Below, piece after piece: positions 53,069 through 62,452 of a stretch of 64,000 bases of DNA (positions within the stretch are counted from its first letter, which is position 1; each line of letters begins with the position of its first letter). The notes under the pieces are model-generated. The model was not told where the DNA came from. It made no database searches and worked only from the letters and a program-made list of their open reading frames with translations. The DNA is taken from positions 62,001-126,000 of the forward strand of contig JAWWAC010000001.1 in the NCBI GenBank assembly GCA_033721915.1, written 5' to 3'. A program made the translations under genes and the position numbers. This DNA is from REBR01 sp033721915 (GTDB lineage: Bacteria; Pseudomonadota; Gammaproteobacteria; Pseudomonadales; Oleiphilaceae).

Positions 53069-53797
53069 ATGGTGATGCTGGCGGGAGTGGATCTTGCGTG
53101 GCAGAGTACGCGCAATCCGACGGCCATTGCGTTCGGGGCGCTGGATGGCTCTTTTCTTTCGCTGCTGGCGGTGAGGGAGAGCCTTTACAGTCACCAGGCA
53201 CTGCTCACGGCGCTGCAGGACCAGCCCGATCTGCAGGGTGTTGCCATTGATGGGCCGCTGATCATCAACAATGAACAGGGGCAGCGTGGCTGTGAGCGTG
53301 AGCTGACCCGGGTCTATGGCTCCCGGCATGCCGGTTGCCATGCCTCCAACCTCACCCTGTACCCCGACTCCGACGGGGTGCAGCTGGCCAGTGCGCTGGT
53401 GAAACAGGGCTTTATGCATCTGGCTGCACCCGAGGGCAAATGGCAACTGGAGTGTTACCCGCACCCGGCCCTGATCGAGATCTTCCGGCTGCCGGAGAGA
53501 CTGCCCTACAAAAAAGGCCGGGTGGCCGAGCGGCGGCTGGGGCAACAGCAACTGGCCTCCCTGCTGGACAGCCTGGCCTCCTCAGCCGGCATCACCCTGT
53601 CCGTTCCCGATCATCTCAACCCCTATTTTGACCCGGCACGGATTGCCACCCTGCGCGGGCGCCAGCTCAAGCACAATGAGGACGTACTGGATGCGGTGAT
53701 CTGCCTCTATATTGCCGCGCTGTACCAGTCCGACCACCCCGGGCGAGTCTTCGGGGACAGGCACAACGGTTATGTGTACGTGCCCGCTGGCGATTAG
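53069..53797 (+). CDS. DUF429 family protein
   Basis: 242 residues. The opening LAGVDLAWQ with a conserved Asp, the AIDGPLIINN strand and the CYPHPALIEIFRL segment are DUF429 features; the pattern recalls an RNase-H-like fold nuclease (Asp on strand 1, Asp on strand 4, later Asp in NEDVLDAVICL). Activity is not established for the family. It lies about 108 bases upstream of the PPK2 gene on the same strand. Confidence 0.88.
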   Translation: MVMLAGVDLAWQSTRNPTAIAFGALDGSFLSLLAVRESLYSHQALLTALQDQPDLQGVAIDGPLIINNEQGQRGCERELTRVYGSRHAGCHASNLTLYPDSDGVQLASALVKQGFMHLAAPEGKWQLECYPHPALIEIFRLPERLPYKKGRVAERRLGQQQLASLLDSLASSAGITLSVPDHLNPYFDPARIATLRGRQLKHNEDVLDAVICLYIAALYQSDHPGRVFGDRHNGYVYVPAGD

Positions 53798-53904
53798 CCG
53801 GGGCCACTCATCTCGGCTATCCTGACAGCATAGGCCCTGTCTTCAGCGCCGCTGAGGGTCCTTGCCTGGCCCGGCAAAGCTCCCAAGACACCAAGAGGAA
53901 ACTT

Positions 53905-54732
53905 ATGGGCAAGCAGTCAGCCAACCCGGCGGAGACCCACTGGCATTTCCGCCCGGATCAGCCCCGCCTGAGCGACTACGCCACGGACATTGCCGACATC
54001 GGCACACTGCCGCCTCTGGAAGACAGCCTGAAGGCGATCGGCGAGTACCAGCGGCGACTGTGGGCCAACCGCAAAAAAAGCCTGTTGCTGGTGTTTCACG
54101 GGCTGGACGCCAGCGGCAAGGACAGCCTGATCCGCACCCTGGCCACCTACATGGACCCGGCCGGCTTCCACGCCTGGTCCTTTGGCCGCCCCAGGGGCGC
54201 CGACGCACGGCACGATTTTCTCTGGCGGATCTTTCCCCTTCTGCCCGGTTTTGGCGAAGTCACGGCCTTCAACCGCAGCCACCATGAGTCCGTCATCGCC
54301 GAGCGGGCATGGCCGGTTCACGAGCCCGACCATTATCACTGGCCGGAGCGTTACGCCTCACTGCGTCACTTCGAAGAGCACCTGGCCAACGAGGGCACCG
54401 TCACCCTGAAGTTCTGGCTCAACGTCTCGCAGAGCGAACACAGGCGCAGACTGCTCAAGCGCCTCGATAACACCCACAAGCAATGGAAATTCGACCCATC
54501 GGACATCGACGCCTGGCACCGCCGTGAGGAGTTGCTGCAATACACTCAGGAAGCCATTGCCGCCACACACACCCCCCAGGCCCCCTGGCTGATCATCCCC
54601 GCGGACCGCAAGCCCGTGGCACGGGCCATTGTTGCCGCCACCGTGGCCCGCCAGCTCAAGGCAATGGCACCGGAATACCCCCCTGCCGACAGCAAGACGC
54701 TCAAGGCCTACCGTCAGATGCTCAGACCCTGA
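53905..54732 (+). CDS. ppk2: PPK2 family polyphosphate:nucleotide phosphotransferase
   Basis: 275 residues. Walker A is FHGLDASGKDS; the lid and metal-binding part AFNRSHHESV and the later SQSEHRRRLLKRLDN and WKFDPSD segments are typical of PPK2. These enzymes use polyphosphate to phosphorylate nucleoside mono- or diphosphates in the cytoplasm. Length and the single domain fit a class I or III enzyme. Its end overlaps a broken CHAD gene, and intact CHAD proteins bind polyphosphate, so this neighbourhood once formed a polyphosphate unit. Confidence 0.92.
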   Translation: MGKQSANPAETHWHFRPDQPRLSDYATDIADIGTLPPLEDSLKAIGEYQRRLWANRKKSLLLVFHGLDASGKDSLIRTLATYMDPAGFHAWSFGRPRGADARHDFLWRIFPLLPGFGEVTAFNRSHHESVIAERAWPVHEPDHYHWPERYASLRHFEEHLANEGTVTLKFWLNVSQSEHRRRLLKRLDNTHKQWKFDPSDIDAWHRREELLQYTQEAIAATHTPQAPWLIIPADRKPVARAIVAATVARQLKAMAPEYPPADSKTLKAYRQMLRP

Positions 54733-54995
54733 GCCCACAGCCGGCACAAAGGAAAGCGGTTTAAATGACCGTGCCTGTCTCTAGACTCCGGGCGAAATGC
54801 CTCCTTGCCCATTTGCGGTTTGAACAGGCGTAACAGCGCCCGTATTTCCTTGCAACGCTTGCGCGCCTCATGGACGTCCTGCTCCGGATCCCGGCAGGCG
54901 CGCAACAAGGCCAGTGCAACCTCTTCATTGAGGGAGCGCATTAACCGTCTGAGCTGCTTGCTGACGTCTCCATCCGGGCTGAGGCGATAACGCAT
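54714..54995 (-). pseudogene. truncated CHAD domain protein
   Basis: Start ATG at 54995 (MRYRLSPD). About 70 residues match the beginning of a CHAD domain, with the conserved HEARKRCKEIRALLRLF motif. Then at FRPESRDRH the match stops and a new sequence runs to a stop at 54714, inside the 3' end of the PPK2 gene on the other strand. A full CHAD domain has about 220 or more residues, so most of it is missing. A copy of the palindromic repeat motif lies exactly at the break. Confidence 0.75.
54769..54786 (+). repeat. AGTGCCTGTCCC-family motif at the CHAD break point, site 2
   Basis: CCGTGCCTGTCTCTAGAC has nine of the core bases GTGCCTGTC in a row. It lies at the position where the CHAD match ends, which points to insertion or recombination at a repeat. 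Only one arm is seen. Confidence 0.5.
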
Positions 54996-55249
54996 ACTAG
55001 CACTCTGCTTATGATGTATCCCCAGTCGACTCCGATGGTGCATGCAGTACTGGATTCCCGGAAAACCAAAGGCCACTGCAGGCTTGAGTGAGGGAGTGCC
55101 CACTCCCTCTTGTTCCATCGGACAGGGGTTTTCGGGGGCCGAGGCGCCCATAAGCTCCAGGGCAGCGACTCTGGGATTCGCGATGGCGACCTTTCACCCT
55201 ATCCGATACCATTGCCCGTCAGAATTTGCCACTTACAGGCCAGGCCACC

Positions 55250-55993
55250 ATGTCATCCAACGCGCTCTACACCAACCTGTCTGGTTACTACGACCTGATG
55301 TGCGCGGACATCGACTATCAGGCACAGAGCTACGCCGCACACCGACTCAACCGGATCTTCGGCCACCCGGGCAGCCGTCATCTGGATCTGGCCTGTGGCA
55401 CCGGGCCCCATATCCGGCATTTGCTGGATCTGGGCTACCACAGTACCGGGCTGGACATTCATCCGCCCATGCTGGAGAGAGCCCGTATCCGCTGCCCGCA
55501 AGCGCAATTCACCGCTCAGGACATGTGTGGATTTGCAGTGGCCGGGCCGGTGGACCTGGTGACCTGCTTTCTATACTCCATTCACTACAGTGGCAGCCTG
55601 GCGCGACTGCAGGCGTGCATTGCCTGCGTGCACCAGGCCCTGAACCCCGGCGGTGTGTTCTGCTTTAACGCGGTGGACAAGCACAGAATCGATAATCGCC
55701 TGATGGTACGGCATACAGCAGAATTTGAAGACAGCCACTTTGTGTTCCGCTCTGGCTGGCATTACGGCGGTGAGGGTGAGAGGCAGTCACTGAAGCTCAG
55801 CATCGAGAAAACCACAGACGGCCACACCCAGTCCTGGCGGGACGAACACCCCATGGTAGCGGTGAGTTTCGAGCAGCTGCAGGCGCTCCTGCAGCCTTAT
55901 TTTGAAGTGCATGTTTTCGAGCACGATTATGAACGGATAGTGCCCCTGGCGCAGGGCTCCGGTAATGCCCTGATAGTGGGGATCAAGCTGTAG
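55250..55993 (+). CDS. class I SAM-dependent methyltransferase
   Basis: 247 residues from the ATG at 55250 (MSSNALYT); an ATG at 55226 in frame would add eight residues. The SAM-binding glycine motif HLDLACGTGPH, an acidic residue in GLDIHPPML, and FLYSIHY and LNPGGVFCFN follow the usual class I order. The N-terminal NLSGYYDLMCADIDY resembles small-molecule methyltransferases. The acceptor is unknown. The gap before it (54996-55249) contains no other gene. Confidence 0.88.
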   Translation: MSSNALYTNLSGYYDLMCADIDYQAQSYAAHRLNRIFGHPGSRHLDLACGTGPHIRHLLDLGYHSTGLDIHPPMLERARIRCPQAQFTAQDMCGFAVAGPVDLVTCFLYSIHYSGSLARLQACIACVHQALNPGGVFCFNAVDKHRIDNRLMVRHTAEFEDSHFVFRSGWHYGGEGERQSLKLSIEKTTDGHTQSWRDEHPMVAVSFEQLQALLQPYFEVHVFEHDYERIVPLAQGSGNALIVGIKL

Positions 55994-56109
55994 ATTGCCT
56001 GACCCGGTTCATGCCACTGTGAGCCTTGTGGGTTTACATTCAGGGTGTTTGAAAATCAACCAGCTCTATGTCTTAATCAAGTTTCCTTGGCCTGTTCACT
56101 AACGCTGAA

Positions 56110-56718
56110 ATGATTATCTCGTCCCTGCCTGTCCAGGCGCCGGCCTCCACCGGATCGCCCTCTGGAAATACTCCGAGCCCGGCAAAGCCGGAGGAGACCC
56201 TTTCAGAAAATCCCCGGCGCGAAACGGCCCGGCCTGAGAACACCCAGGGGCTGGAAGAGGCCCAACTGCAGGAACTGGCGGACCTCAAGGCCCGTGACAG
56301 GGAAGTGCGTGCGCATGAAACCGCACACCAGGCGGTGGGAGGGCAATATACCGGCGCCATCTCCTATGTGTTTAAAAGGGGACCTGACGGCAACCAGTAT
56401 GCCGTCGGGGGAGAAGTCCCCATCGATACCGCCCCCATTGAGGGCGACCCTCAGGCAACCATCGAGAAAATGCGCGTGGTGCAAGCCGCCGCCCTGGCGC
56501 CAGCCGAACCGTCCGCCCAGGACCGGGCTGTGGCGGCAAAAGCCATGCAGCTGATGCTTCAGGCTCAGTCGGAGCTGGCCCTGGAGCGCAGGGAGACAAG
56601 GGAAACCACGGACTCGCAGTCCCGCGGTGCGGCCGGCGTTTATGACAGGATCGCCGGCATGACCGAGACAGACGATACGGATGCCGCCCCCCAACCGGCA
56701 TTCAAGGCGACGGCCTGA
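56110..56718 (+). CDS. SprA-related putative metalloprotease
   Basis: 202 residues. A low-complexity N-terminal part (about 45 residues, Pro/Ser/Glu rich) is followed by LADLKARDREVRAHETAHQ, with HETAH at residues 69-73 as the zinc-binding helix, and then GGQYTGAISYVFKRGPDG and YAVGGEVPIDT, the SprA-related family hallmark. No signal peptide is seen. Function and substrate unknown; protease activity is suggested only by the HExxH-like motif. Confidence 0.85.
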   Translation: MIISSLPVQAPASTGSPSGNTPSPAKPEETLSENPRRETARPENTQGLEEAQLQELADLKARDREVRAHETAHQAVGGQYTGAISYVFKRGPDGNQYAVGGEVPIDTAPIEGDPQATIEKMRVVQAAALAPAEPSAQDRAVAAKAMQLMLQAQSELALERRETRETTDSQSRGAAGVYDRIAGMTETDDTDAAPQPAFKATA

Positions 56719-56963
56719 GCCGAATCGGCCCATGACAGGAAATTCTCCGGCTTCACGCCCCTTCAATCCTGACTACGGCTCGACACGCGTTATTCGCTTT
56801 CAGCTTGCCTGTTAAGACAAGCACGATTAGTCTGCAATACTCGTCCTGCCTGATTATTTGTCAGGCCACTCAGAATCGGCAGCGGAGTTGTACACAGGCT
56901 CCCTGATTACTTGTCGTCGTTGAGCCCCCTGTGCTCATCGTTATCATCAGAGGTTTTGTCCCT

Positions 56964-58199
56964 ATGGTCGCTGTATCCGCTGTCATTCCCTTTCGATTGC
57001 AGGAACCCGTTTACCGTCTGATTACCGGAAGCCTCAAGCACATCGGCAAGGCGGTCAATCTCGTCATCAGCCTGCCGGAAGTCTATGCCGGCCCCGGCTC
57101 CTCCCTGCTGCTGTGCGACGCTGTTGCCGGTACCGACGTCAAGCGGTTGTTGCTGGTAACGGATGCCATGCTGGTCAAACTGGGACTGGTGGAGCCGCTG
57201 GTGAAACGGCTGCAGGAGGCGGGCGTCGAGGTGAGCGTCTTTGACGGCGTCCTGCCCGACCCCACCGTGGAGCAGTGCGAACAGGCCCTTGCGGTGCTCA
57301 GGCGGGAACACTGTGAGGCGGTGCTCGCCATGGGCGGGGGCTCAGTGATGGACTGCGCCAAGATCATTGCCGCCTGCGCCACCAACAACAAGCCCATCTG
57401 GGGCATGACCGGTTTCTTCAAGGTCAGCAAGGCGCCATTGCCGATCTATTGCGTCCCCACCACGGCGGGCACGGGCTCTGAGGTGTCCATCGGCGCGGTG
57501 GTCTCCGATCCGGTGAAAAAACAGAAACTGCCCATCATCGACCCCAAGATGGCGCCCCGCATGGCCGCACTGGACGGCCGCCTGATGACAGGCCTGCCAC
57601 CGGGGGTCACCGCCGCCACCGGCATGGACGCACTGACCCATGCGGTGGAGTCCTACCTCTCCCGTATTGCCATTGCGGAAACCGACCAGATGGCACTGGA
57701 AGCGGTCAAGCTGATCATGCGCCACCTGCCCCGGGTGATGGAAAACGGCAAAGACGAAGAGGCCCGCCAGATGATGTCCTGGGCCGCCTACCGCGCCGGC
57801 CTTGCCTTCAACCGCGCGGGTCTGGGCTATGTCCACGGCATCGCCCATAACTTCGGCGCCTACTACCACACGCCCCATGGCCAGGCGAACGCCATTGTGC
57901 TGCCGTTCATCCTCGAATACTCCGCCCCCGCCTGCATTGACCGTCTGGCCGACCTGGCCCGCGTCAGCGGCCTGGAGCAGGGTGACGAAAGCGATGAAGT
58001 GCTGGCCGGGAAATTCATAGCACGCATCCGGGAGCTGAAGCGGGAGCTGGGCATTCCCGAGACCCTGGACGCATTACGCAGCGAAGACATTCCCGCCATC
58101 GCCAAAGCGGCACTGCAGGAGGCGCACTTCAGCTATGCGGTGCCCCGCTATATGGACCAGAAGACCTGTGAGGGGCTGTTGCGGCAGATGCAGGCCTGA
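56964..58199 (+). CDS. iron-containing alcohol dehydrogenase
   Basis: 411 residues from the ATG at 56964 (MVAVSAVI). The NAD-binding GGGSVMDCAKI, the PTTAGTGSEVS loop, and metal-ligand regions GMDALTHAVESYLS and GYVHGIAHNFGAYYHTPHGQANA define group III alcohol dehydrogenases. They interconvert alcohols and aldehydes with NAD(P)H and usually iron. Substrate unknown. The tail ARVSGLEQ to FIARIRELKRELGIP fits class members that act on butanol, propanediol or long-chain alcohols. Confidence 0.9.
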   Translation: MVAVSAVIPFRLQEPVYRLITGSLKHIGKAVNLVISLPEVYAGPGSSLLLCDAVAGTDVKRLLLVTDAMLVKLGLVEPLVKRLQEAGVEVSVFDGVLPDPTVEQCEQALAVLRREHCEAVLAMGGGSVMDCAKIIAACATNNKPIWGMTGFFKVSKAPLPIYCVPTTAGTGSEVSIGAVVSDPVKKQKLPIIDPKMAPRMAALDGRLMTGLPPGVTAATGMDALTHAVESYLSRIAIAETDQMALEAVKLIMRHLPRVMENGKDEEARQMMSWAAYRAGLAFNRAGLGYVHGIAHNFGAYYHTPHGQANAIVLPFILEYSAPACIDRLADLARVSGLEQGDESDEVLAGKFIARIRELKRELGIPETLDALRSEDIPAIAKAALQEAHFSYAVPRYMDQKTCEGLLRQMQA

Positions 58200-58238
58200 T
58201 TTACCAGTGAGTTGCGAGGGTCCGCCCCCGACAGACCC

Positions 58239-58907
58239 TCAACCGCCAGTGTGATGGGCAGGTAACGCGCGTTTTATCAGGCGGTAGACACACTCGGTCA
58301 GGCTGTTAGCGCCTCTGGCCATCAGGCCTGGGTGGGACTGGCCGCTACCCTCCCCGGCCAGCTTTTCCACCGCAAAATACGGCTGTTCCTGCAGCTCGCT
58401 GGCGAACACCGGAAAAGGTGGCCCCTCCATGGAGTCCGGATCGTACTCAAAGGTAATCAGCAGTCCTTCGCCACCTGGGGCAATGCAGCGGGCCAGGTGC
58501 CGCAGGTATCGCTCACGCATGGCTTTGGGAAGGGCTACCAGGGCGGCTCTGTCATAAAAACAGCGGTACGGGGCTGGCGGTTTGAAGGCAAAAAAATCGC
58601 CGCATACCAGGGTGATCTCACCGGCACTCCAGGTGGGTTGGCCGTTGCCATTGCTGCCCCGCTCCGGGGTCAGCCCGCCTTCACGGAAAAATTCTGTGAT
58701 GGCCTGTTCGCTTAACTCGATACCCGTCACCGGGTGTCCTTGCGCCGCCAGCCAGTGCATATCCAGAGTTTTACCACACAGAGGCACCAGCACCGGCCCA
58801 CTGCCTGTCACTTCTGGCCAGAACGCCTTCAGCGCCGGGTGCACATCGGCGCGGTGAAAACCGATCTGGCGTTCCTGCCAGATGTGTTGCCAGAATTCCG
58901 GGTCCAT
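58239..58907 (-). CDS. tpm: thiopurine S-methyltransferase
   Basis: 222 residues. The start DPEFWQHIWQERQIGFH, then VLVPLCGKTLDMHWLAAQGH, GIELSEQAI and the YDRAALVALP segment match bacterial Tpm. In bacteria this enzyme methylates selenium or tellurium oxyanions to volatile forms and gives resistance. It lies downstream of the pntAB terminator and reads away from it, with its own promoter region at 58908-58940. Confidence 0.94.
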   Translation of the reverse strand: MDPEFWQHIWQERQIGFHRADVHPALKAFWPEVTGSGPVLVPLCGKTLDMHWLAAQGHPVTGIELSEQAITEFFREGGLTPERGSNGNGQPTWSAGEITLVCGDFFAFKPPAPYRCFYDRAALVALPKAMRERYLRHLARCIAPGGEGLLITFEYDPDSMEGPPFPVFASELQEQPYFAVEKLAGEGSGQSHPGLMARGANSLTECVYRLIKRALPAHHTGG

Positions 58908-58940
58908 AGCTTTTCCTTGTCGCCATCACGAAGACCCAAA

Positions 58941-58973
58941 AAAGCCCAGCCGGTTCCGGACCGGCTGGGCTTT
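58941..58973. terminator. bidirectional intrinsic terminator, mainly for pntAB
   Basis: A perfect 14-pair stem (AAAGCCCAGCCGGT / ACCGGCTGGGCTTT) around a five-base loop has A6 on the left and T4 on the right, so it works in both directions. On the minus strand it follows the pntB stop at 59039 by 66 bases. Confidence 0.85.
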
Positions 58974-59038
58974 TCTGAAGTGACTGTCCCTTCCATCCTT
59001 AACCGCCGCTGGCAAACACCCGCGGCGGTGAGGCCTCT

Positions 59039-60475
59039 TCAGTCCAGCTCTTTCAACAGAGACTCAATGGAGGCCTTGGCGTCGCCATAGAACATCCGGG
59101 TGTTGTCCTTGAAGAACAGCGGGTTCTCGATGCCGGAATAGCCGGTACCGGCACCGCGCTTGCAGACAAACACCTGGCGCGCCTTCCAGACTTCCAGCAC
59201 GGGCATGCCGGCGATCGGGCTGCCAGGGTCATCCTGGGCGGCCGGGTTCACAATGTCGTTGGCGCCGATCACAATCACCACATCGGTGTCGGGAAAGTCG
59301 TCATTGATCTCTTCCATGTCCAGCACGATGTCGTAAGGCACCTTGGCTTCCGCCAGCAGCACGTTCATGTGCCCGGGCAGGCGGCCGGCCACCGGATGGA
59401 TGGCAAAGCGCATGCTCTTGCCCTCTTCACGCAGCTTGCGCGTCAGCGCCGAGACCGCGCTCTGGGCCTGGGCGACGGCCATGCCATAACCAGGCACGAT
59501 GATGACGCTGTCGGCATCGGCCACTGCGGAAGCCACCGCGTCCACGTCGGCGGCGATCATGTCGCCTTCGACGGCGGCGGCCGAACTGGACGCACCGCCC
59601 CAGCCCCCGAGAATGACCGAGACAAAGGAACGGTTCATGCCCTTGCACATGATGTAGGAGAGAATCGCACCGGAGGAACCGACCAGCGCACCCGTGACAA
59701 TCAGCAGGTCATTGCCCAGGGTGAAGCCGATGGCCGCCGCGGCCCAACCCGAGTAGGAGTTGAGCATGGACACCACCACGGGCATGTCGGCACCACCGAT
59801 GGCCAGTATCAGGTGACAGCCGATCAGGCCGGCGATCACGGCCACAGCGATCATGGTCCACAGGCCCGCACCGTTGAGGTACATCGCACCCAGCACAAGG
59901 CAGGCAATCAGTGCAGTCAGGTTCAGCAAATGACGCCCTGGCAGTGTCAGTGCCGCTGAGCTGAGCTTACCGGACAGCTTGCCGTAGGCGATGATGGAAC
60001 CGGTGAAGGTAATGGCGCCGATCAGGATGCCCAGAAACAGCTCCACCTTCAGGATGTTGAGCTCCACCCCCGACTTCTTGGCAATGGTGGCGGCAAAGCC
60101 CCCGAGTTCGGCGACGGTGCCGGCCTCTTTGGCGGCCAGCGCGACGTTCATCTCAAGGTCTGCGTTAATGCCAATAAACACCGCGGCAAGGCCCACCAGA
60201 CTGTGGAAACCCGCCACCAGCTCAGGCATCTGTGTCATCTGCACGCGATTGGCCACAATCCAGCCAAGCACGCCACCGATGGCCACCATCAGTGCAATGA
60301 TCGGGAACTGTCCGACACCCGGGGTGGCGATGGTGGCGACCACTGCCAGCAGCATGCCGATAATTCCGTACCAAATGGCGCGCTTGGCCTTCTCCTGATT
60401 AGAGAGACCGCCCAGCGCGAGGATGAAAAGTACGGCTGCCACTACATAGGCGGCCGTGATAAGTCCGTTGCTCAT
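59039..60475 (-). CDS. pntB: NAD(P) transhydrogenase, beta subunit
   Basis: 478 residues. The N-terminal half is a membrane domain of eight or nine helices with HSLVGLAAVFIG; the C-terminal domain III binds NADP(H), with IIVPGYGMAVAQAQ and HPVAGRLPGHMNVLLAEA. The complex uses the proton gradient to make NADPH from NADH. It lies ten bases downstream of pntA, and a strong terminator follows. Confidence 0.95.
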   Translation of the reverse strand: MSNGLITAAYVVAAVLFILALGGLSNQEKAKRAIWYGIIGMLLAVVATIATPGVGQFPIIALMVAIGGVLGWIVANRVQMTQMPELVAGFHSLVGLAAVFIGINADLEMNVALAAKEAGTVAELGGFAATIAKKSGVELNILKVELFLGILIGAITFTGSIIAYGKLSGKLSSAALTLPGRHLLNLTALIACLVLGAMYLNGAGLWTMIAVAVIAGLIGCHLILAIGGADMPVVVSMLNSYSGWAAAAIGFTLGNDLLIVTGALVGSSGAILSYIMCKGMNRSFVSVILGGWGGASSSAAAVEGDMIAADVDAVASAVADADSVIIVPGYGMAVAQAQSAVSALTRKLREEGKSMRFAIHPVAGRLPGHMNVLLAEAKVPYDIVLDMEEINDDFPDTDVVIVIGANDIVNPAAQDDPGSPIAGMPVLEVWKARQVFVCKRGAGTGYSGIENPLFFKDNTRMFYGDAKASIESLLKELD

Positions 60476-60485
60476 TGTTATACCC

Positions 60486-62057
60486 TTAGCTGCGCTTGAA
60501 CATGGCGAGCATGCGACGGGTTACCAGAAACCCGCCAAATATGTTGACCGACGCCATCAGAATCGATGCCGCAGCCAGCCACATCACCATTACGTTACTG
60601 GACCCCACCTGCAACAAGGCGCCCACGATGATGATCGAGGAGATCGCATTGGTGATGGCCATCAGTGGTGTGTGCAGCGAGTGCGCCACGCCCCAGATCA
60701 CGTGGAAACCCACGAACACCGCCAGCACAAACACGATGAAGTGCTGCATGAAGCTGGGCGGTGCCACGGCACCCACGCCCAGACACAGCAGGCCGCCGAT
60801 GCCAAGCATCCAGCCGGTGCGGTTGAGGGAGGCTTTCATCTCAGCGGCCTCACGGGCCGATTTCTCCTCGGCCGTCTCCTGTGGCTCTTTCTTCGCCGGC
60901 TTGGCGGCCGCGATGGCCTTCACCTTGGGCTCTGGTGGCGGCCAGGTGACCTCACCCTGGTGGCATACCAGCGCACCGCGGATGACGTCATCCTCCATGT
61001 TGATCACCGGATTGCCGTCTTTCTCCGGCGTCAGGTCATCGATCATGTGCCGGATGTTGGTGGCATACAGGTTGGAGGACTGGGTGGCCATGCGGCTGGG
61101 GAAATCCGTGTAGCCGATAATGGTCACATCGTTGTCCGTGACGAACTTCTCACCGGCCTTGGTGAGTTTGCAGTTGCCGCCACGCTCGGCGGCCAGGTCC
61201 ACCACCACGGAGCCCGGCTTCATGGACTGGACCATGTCCTCGGTCCACAGCTCAGGCGCAGGCCGGTTGGGGATGAGCGCCGTGGTGATCACGATATCCA
61301 CCTCGGGCGCCAGCTCGCGGAATTTCTCCAGCTGCTTCTCGCGGAATTCCGGGCTGGATGGGGCCGCATAACCGCCCGTCTCAGAGCCGTCCTGCTGCTC
61401 CTCAAAGTCCAGGAAGACGAACTCGCCGCCCATGGACTCGATCTGCTCGGCGACCTCGGGACGAACATCAAACGCCATCGTGATGGCACCCAGGGACACC
61501 GAGGTGCCGACCGCGGCCAGGCCCGCAACGCCCGCGCCCACCACCAGCACCTTGGCGGGTGGCACTTTGCCGGCGGCGGTCATCTGGCCCATGAAGAAGC
61601 GGCCGAAGTTATTGCCCGCCTCCACCACAGCCCGGTAACCAGCGATGTTGGCCATGGAGGAAAGCGCGTCCATTTTCTGGGCGCGGCTGATGCGTGGCAC
61701 CATGTCCATGGCCAGCACGGTCATGTTCTTGGCCTTCATCTGATCCAGCAGATCCTCGTTGGCCGCAGGCCAGACAAAGCTGATCAGGGTCTTGCCCTCG
61801 GGTGCCGCGTCCACCTCCTCTTTGGAGGGCTCACGCACCTTCACCACCACATCGGCGTTTTTCCACAGCTCCGCAGCCGAGGCCACGACCTTCACGCCAG
61901 CGGCCTCGTAAGCCTCATCGGTGAACGAGGCCGCCTGACCGGCGCCTGTCTCAACCAAGCATTCATAACCGAGCTTCTGCAGCCGGCCCGCACTCTCTGG
62001 CGTCAGCGCAACCCGCGCTTCGCCCGGCGCAGTCTCTTTCAGTGCACCTACCTTCAT
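60486..62057 (-). CDS. pntA: NAD(P) transhydrogenase, alpha subunit
   Basis: 523 residues, the fused alpha1 and alpha2 form. The N-terminal NAD(H)-binding domain I has KETAPGEARVALTPES at the start and VGAGVAGLAAVGTSVSLGA as dinucleotide fold; the last 90 residues contain the transmembrane helices. Between them is a Lys/Glu/Ala-rich linker. It is co-transcribed with pntB. Long open frames on the opposite strand, one over 500 codons, are shadows caused by high GC. Confidence 0.95.
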   Translation of the reverse strand: MKVGALKETAPGEARVALTPESAGRLQKLGYECLVETGAGQAASFTDEAYEAAGVKVVASAAELWKNADVVVKVREPSKEEVDAAPEGKTLISFVWPAANEDLLDQMKAKNMTVLAMDMVPRISRAQKMDALSSMANIAGYRAVVEAGNNFGRFFMGQMTAAGKVPPAKVLVVGAGVAGLAAVGTSVSLGAITMAFDVRPEVAEQIESMGGEFVFLDFEEQQDGSETGGYAAPSSPEFREKQLEKFRELAPEVDIVITTALIPNRPAPELWTEDMVQSMKPGSVVVDLAAERGGNCKLTKAGEKFVTDNDVTIIGYTDFPSRMATQSSNLYATNIRHMIDDLTPEKDGNPVINMEDDVIRGALVCHQGEVTWPPPEPKVKAIAAAKPAKKEPQETAEEKSAREAAEMKASLNRTGWMLGIGGLLCLGVGAVAPPSFMQHFIVFVLAVFVGFHVIWGVAHSLHTPLMAITNAISSIIIVGALLQVGSSNVMVMWLAAASILMASVNIFGGFLVTRRMLAMFKRS

Positions 62058-62248
62058 CTATGCGCTCCTGGAAATGTTTTGATGGCACCGCGTGTAGCGC
62101 GCGCGGATTGAAAGATACCGTATTGCTCTCTGGCACTCAACTCGGCAAAGCCAACCTCTTGGTGGATCACGGCGATTGCGCAGGCCTCTGAATGACGTGC
62201 TGAGAGGCTGGAACAGCCTCTTCAAAGGCCTGCTACAAACTGGCAGCA

Positions 62249-62290
62249 GGGACAGATAATGACTTTGTCTGTTTCTGGAGTGCCTGTCCC
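62249..62290. repeat. palindromic repeat, AGTGCCTGTCCC family, site 3
   Basis: GGGACAG at 62249-62255 pairs with CTGTCCC at the end of AGTGCCTGTCCC (62279-62290). The shape, GGGACAG then about 24 bases then AGTGCCTGTCCC, resembles REP elements linked to RAYT transposases in related genera; that link is from general knowledge and no RAYT gene is present. Confidence 0.65.
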
Positions 62291-62359
62291 TTCTTTTTTT
62301 ATTCTTTTTTTACTTCTGTTTTTTCTTCTGTTTTTTCTTCTGTTTTTTACAGTTTTTTC
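62291..62359 (+). repeat. T-rich tandem repeat, (CTTCTGTTTTTT)3 core
   Basis: Three perfect 12-base copies of CTTCTGTTTTTT fill 62313-62348, flanked by further T runs. The stretch directly follows palindrome site 3, so the two together look like a transcript-end signal that expanded by slippage. Confidence 0.8.
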
Positions 62360-62452
62360 TAACCCGCCGTTTCAACGGCCGCAGGCCTTTCTGGCGGACC
62401 ACCGAGGCATCCCCGGTAGCTGCATCCTCCCCTGGCTCCTTGTGGCAGTTGT

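Noticed and set aside
60456..62111. Very long open frame on the plus strand opposite pntA
   Set aside because: It is a high-GC shadow of pntA; it has no domain, and pntA is certain.
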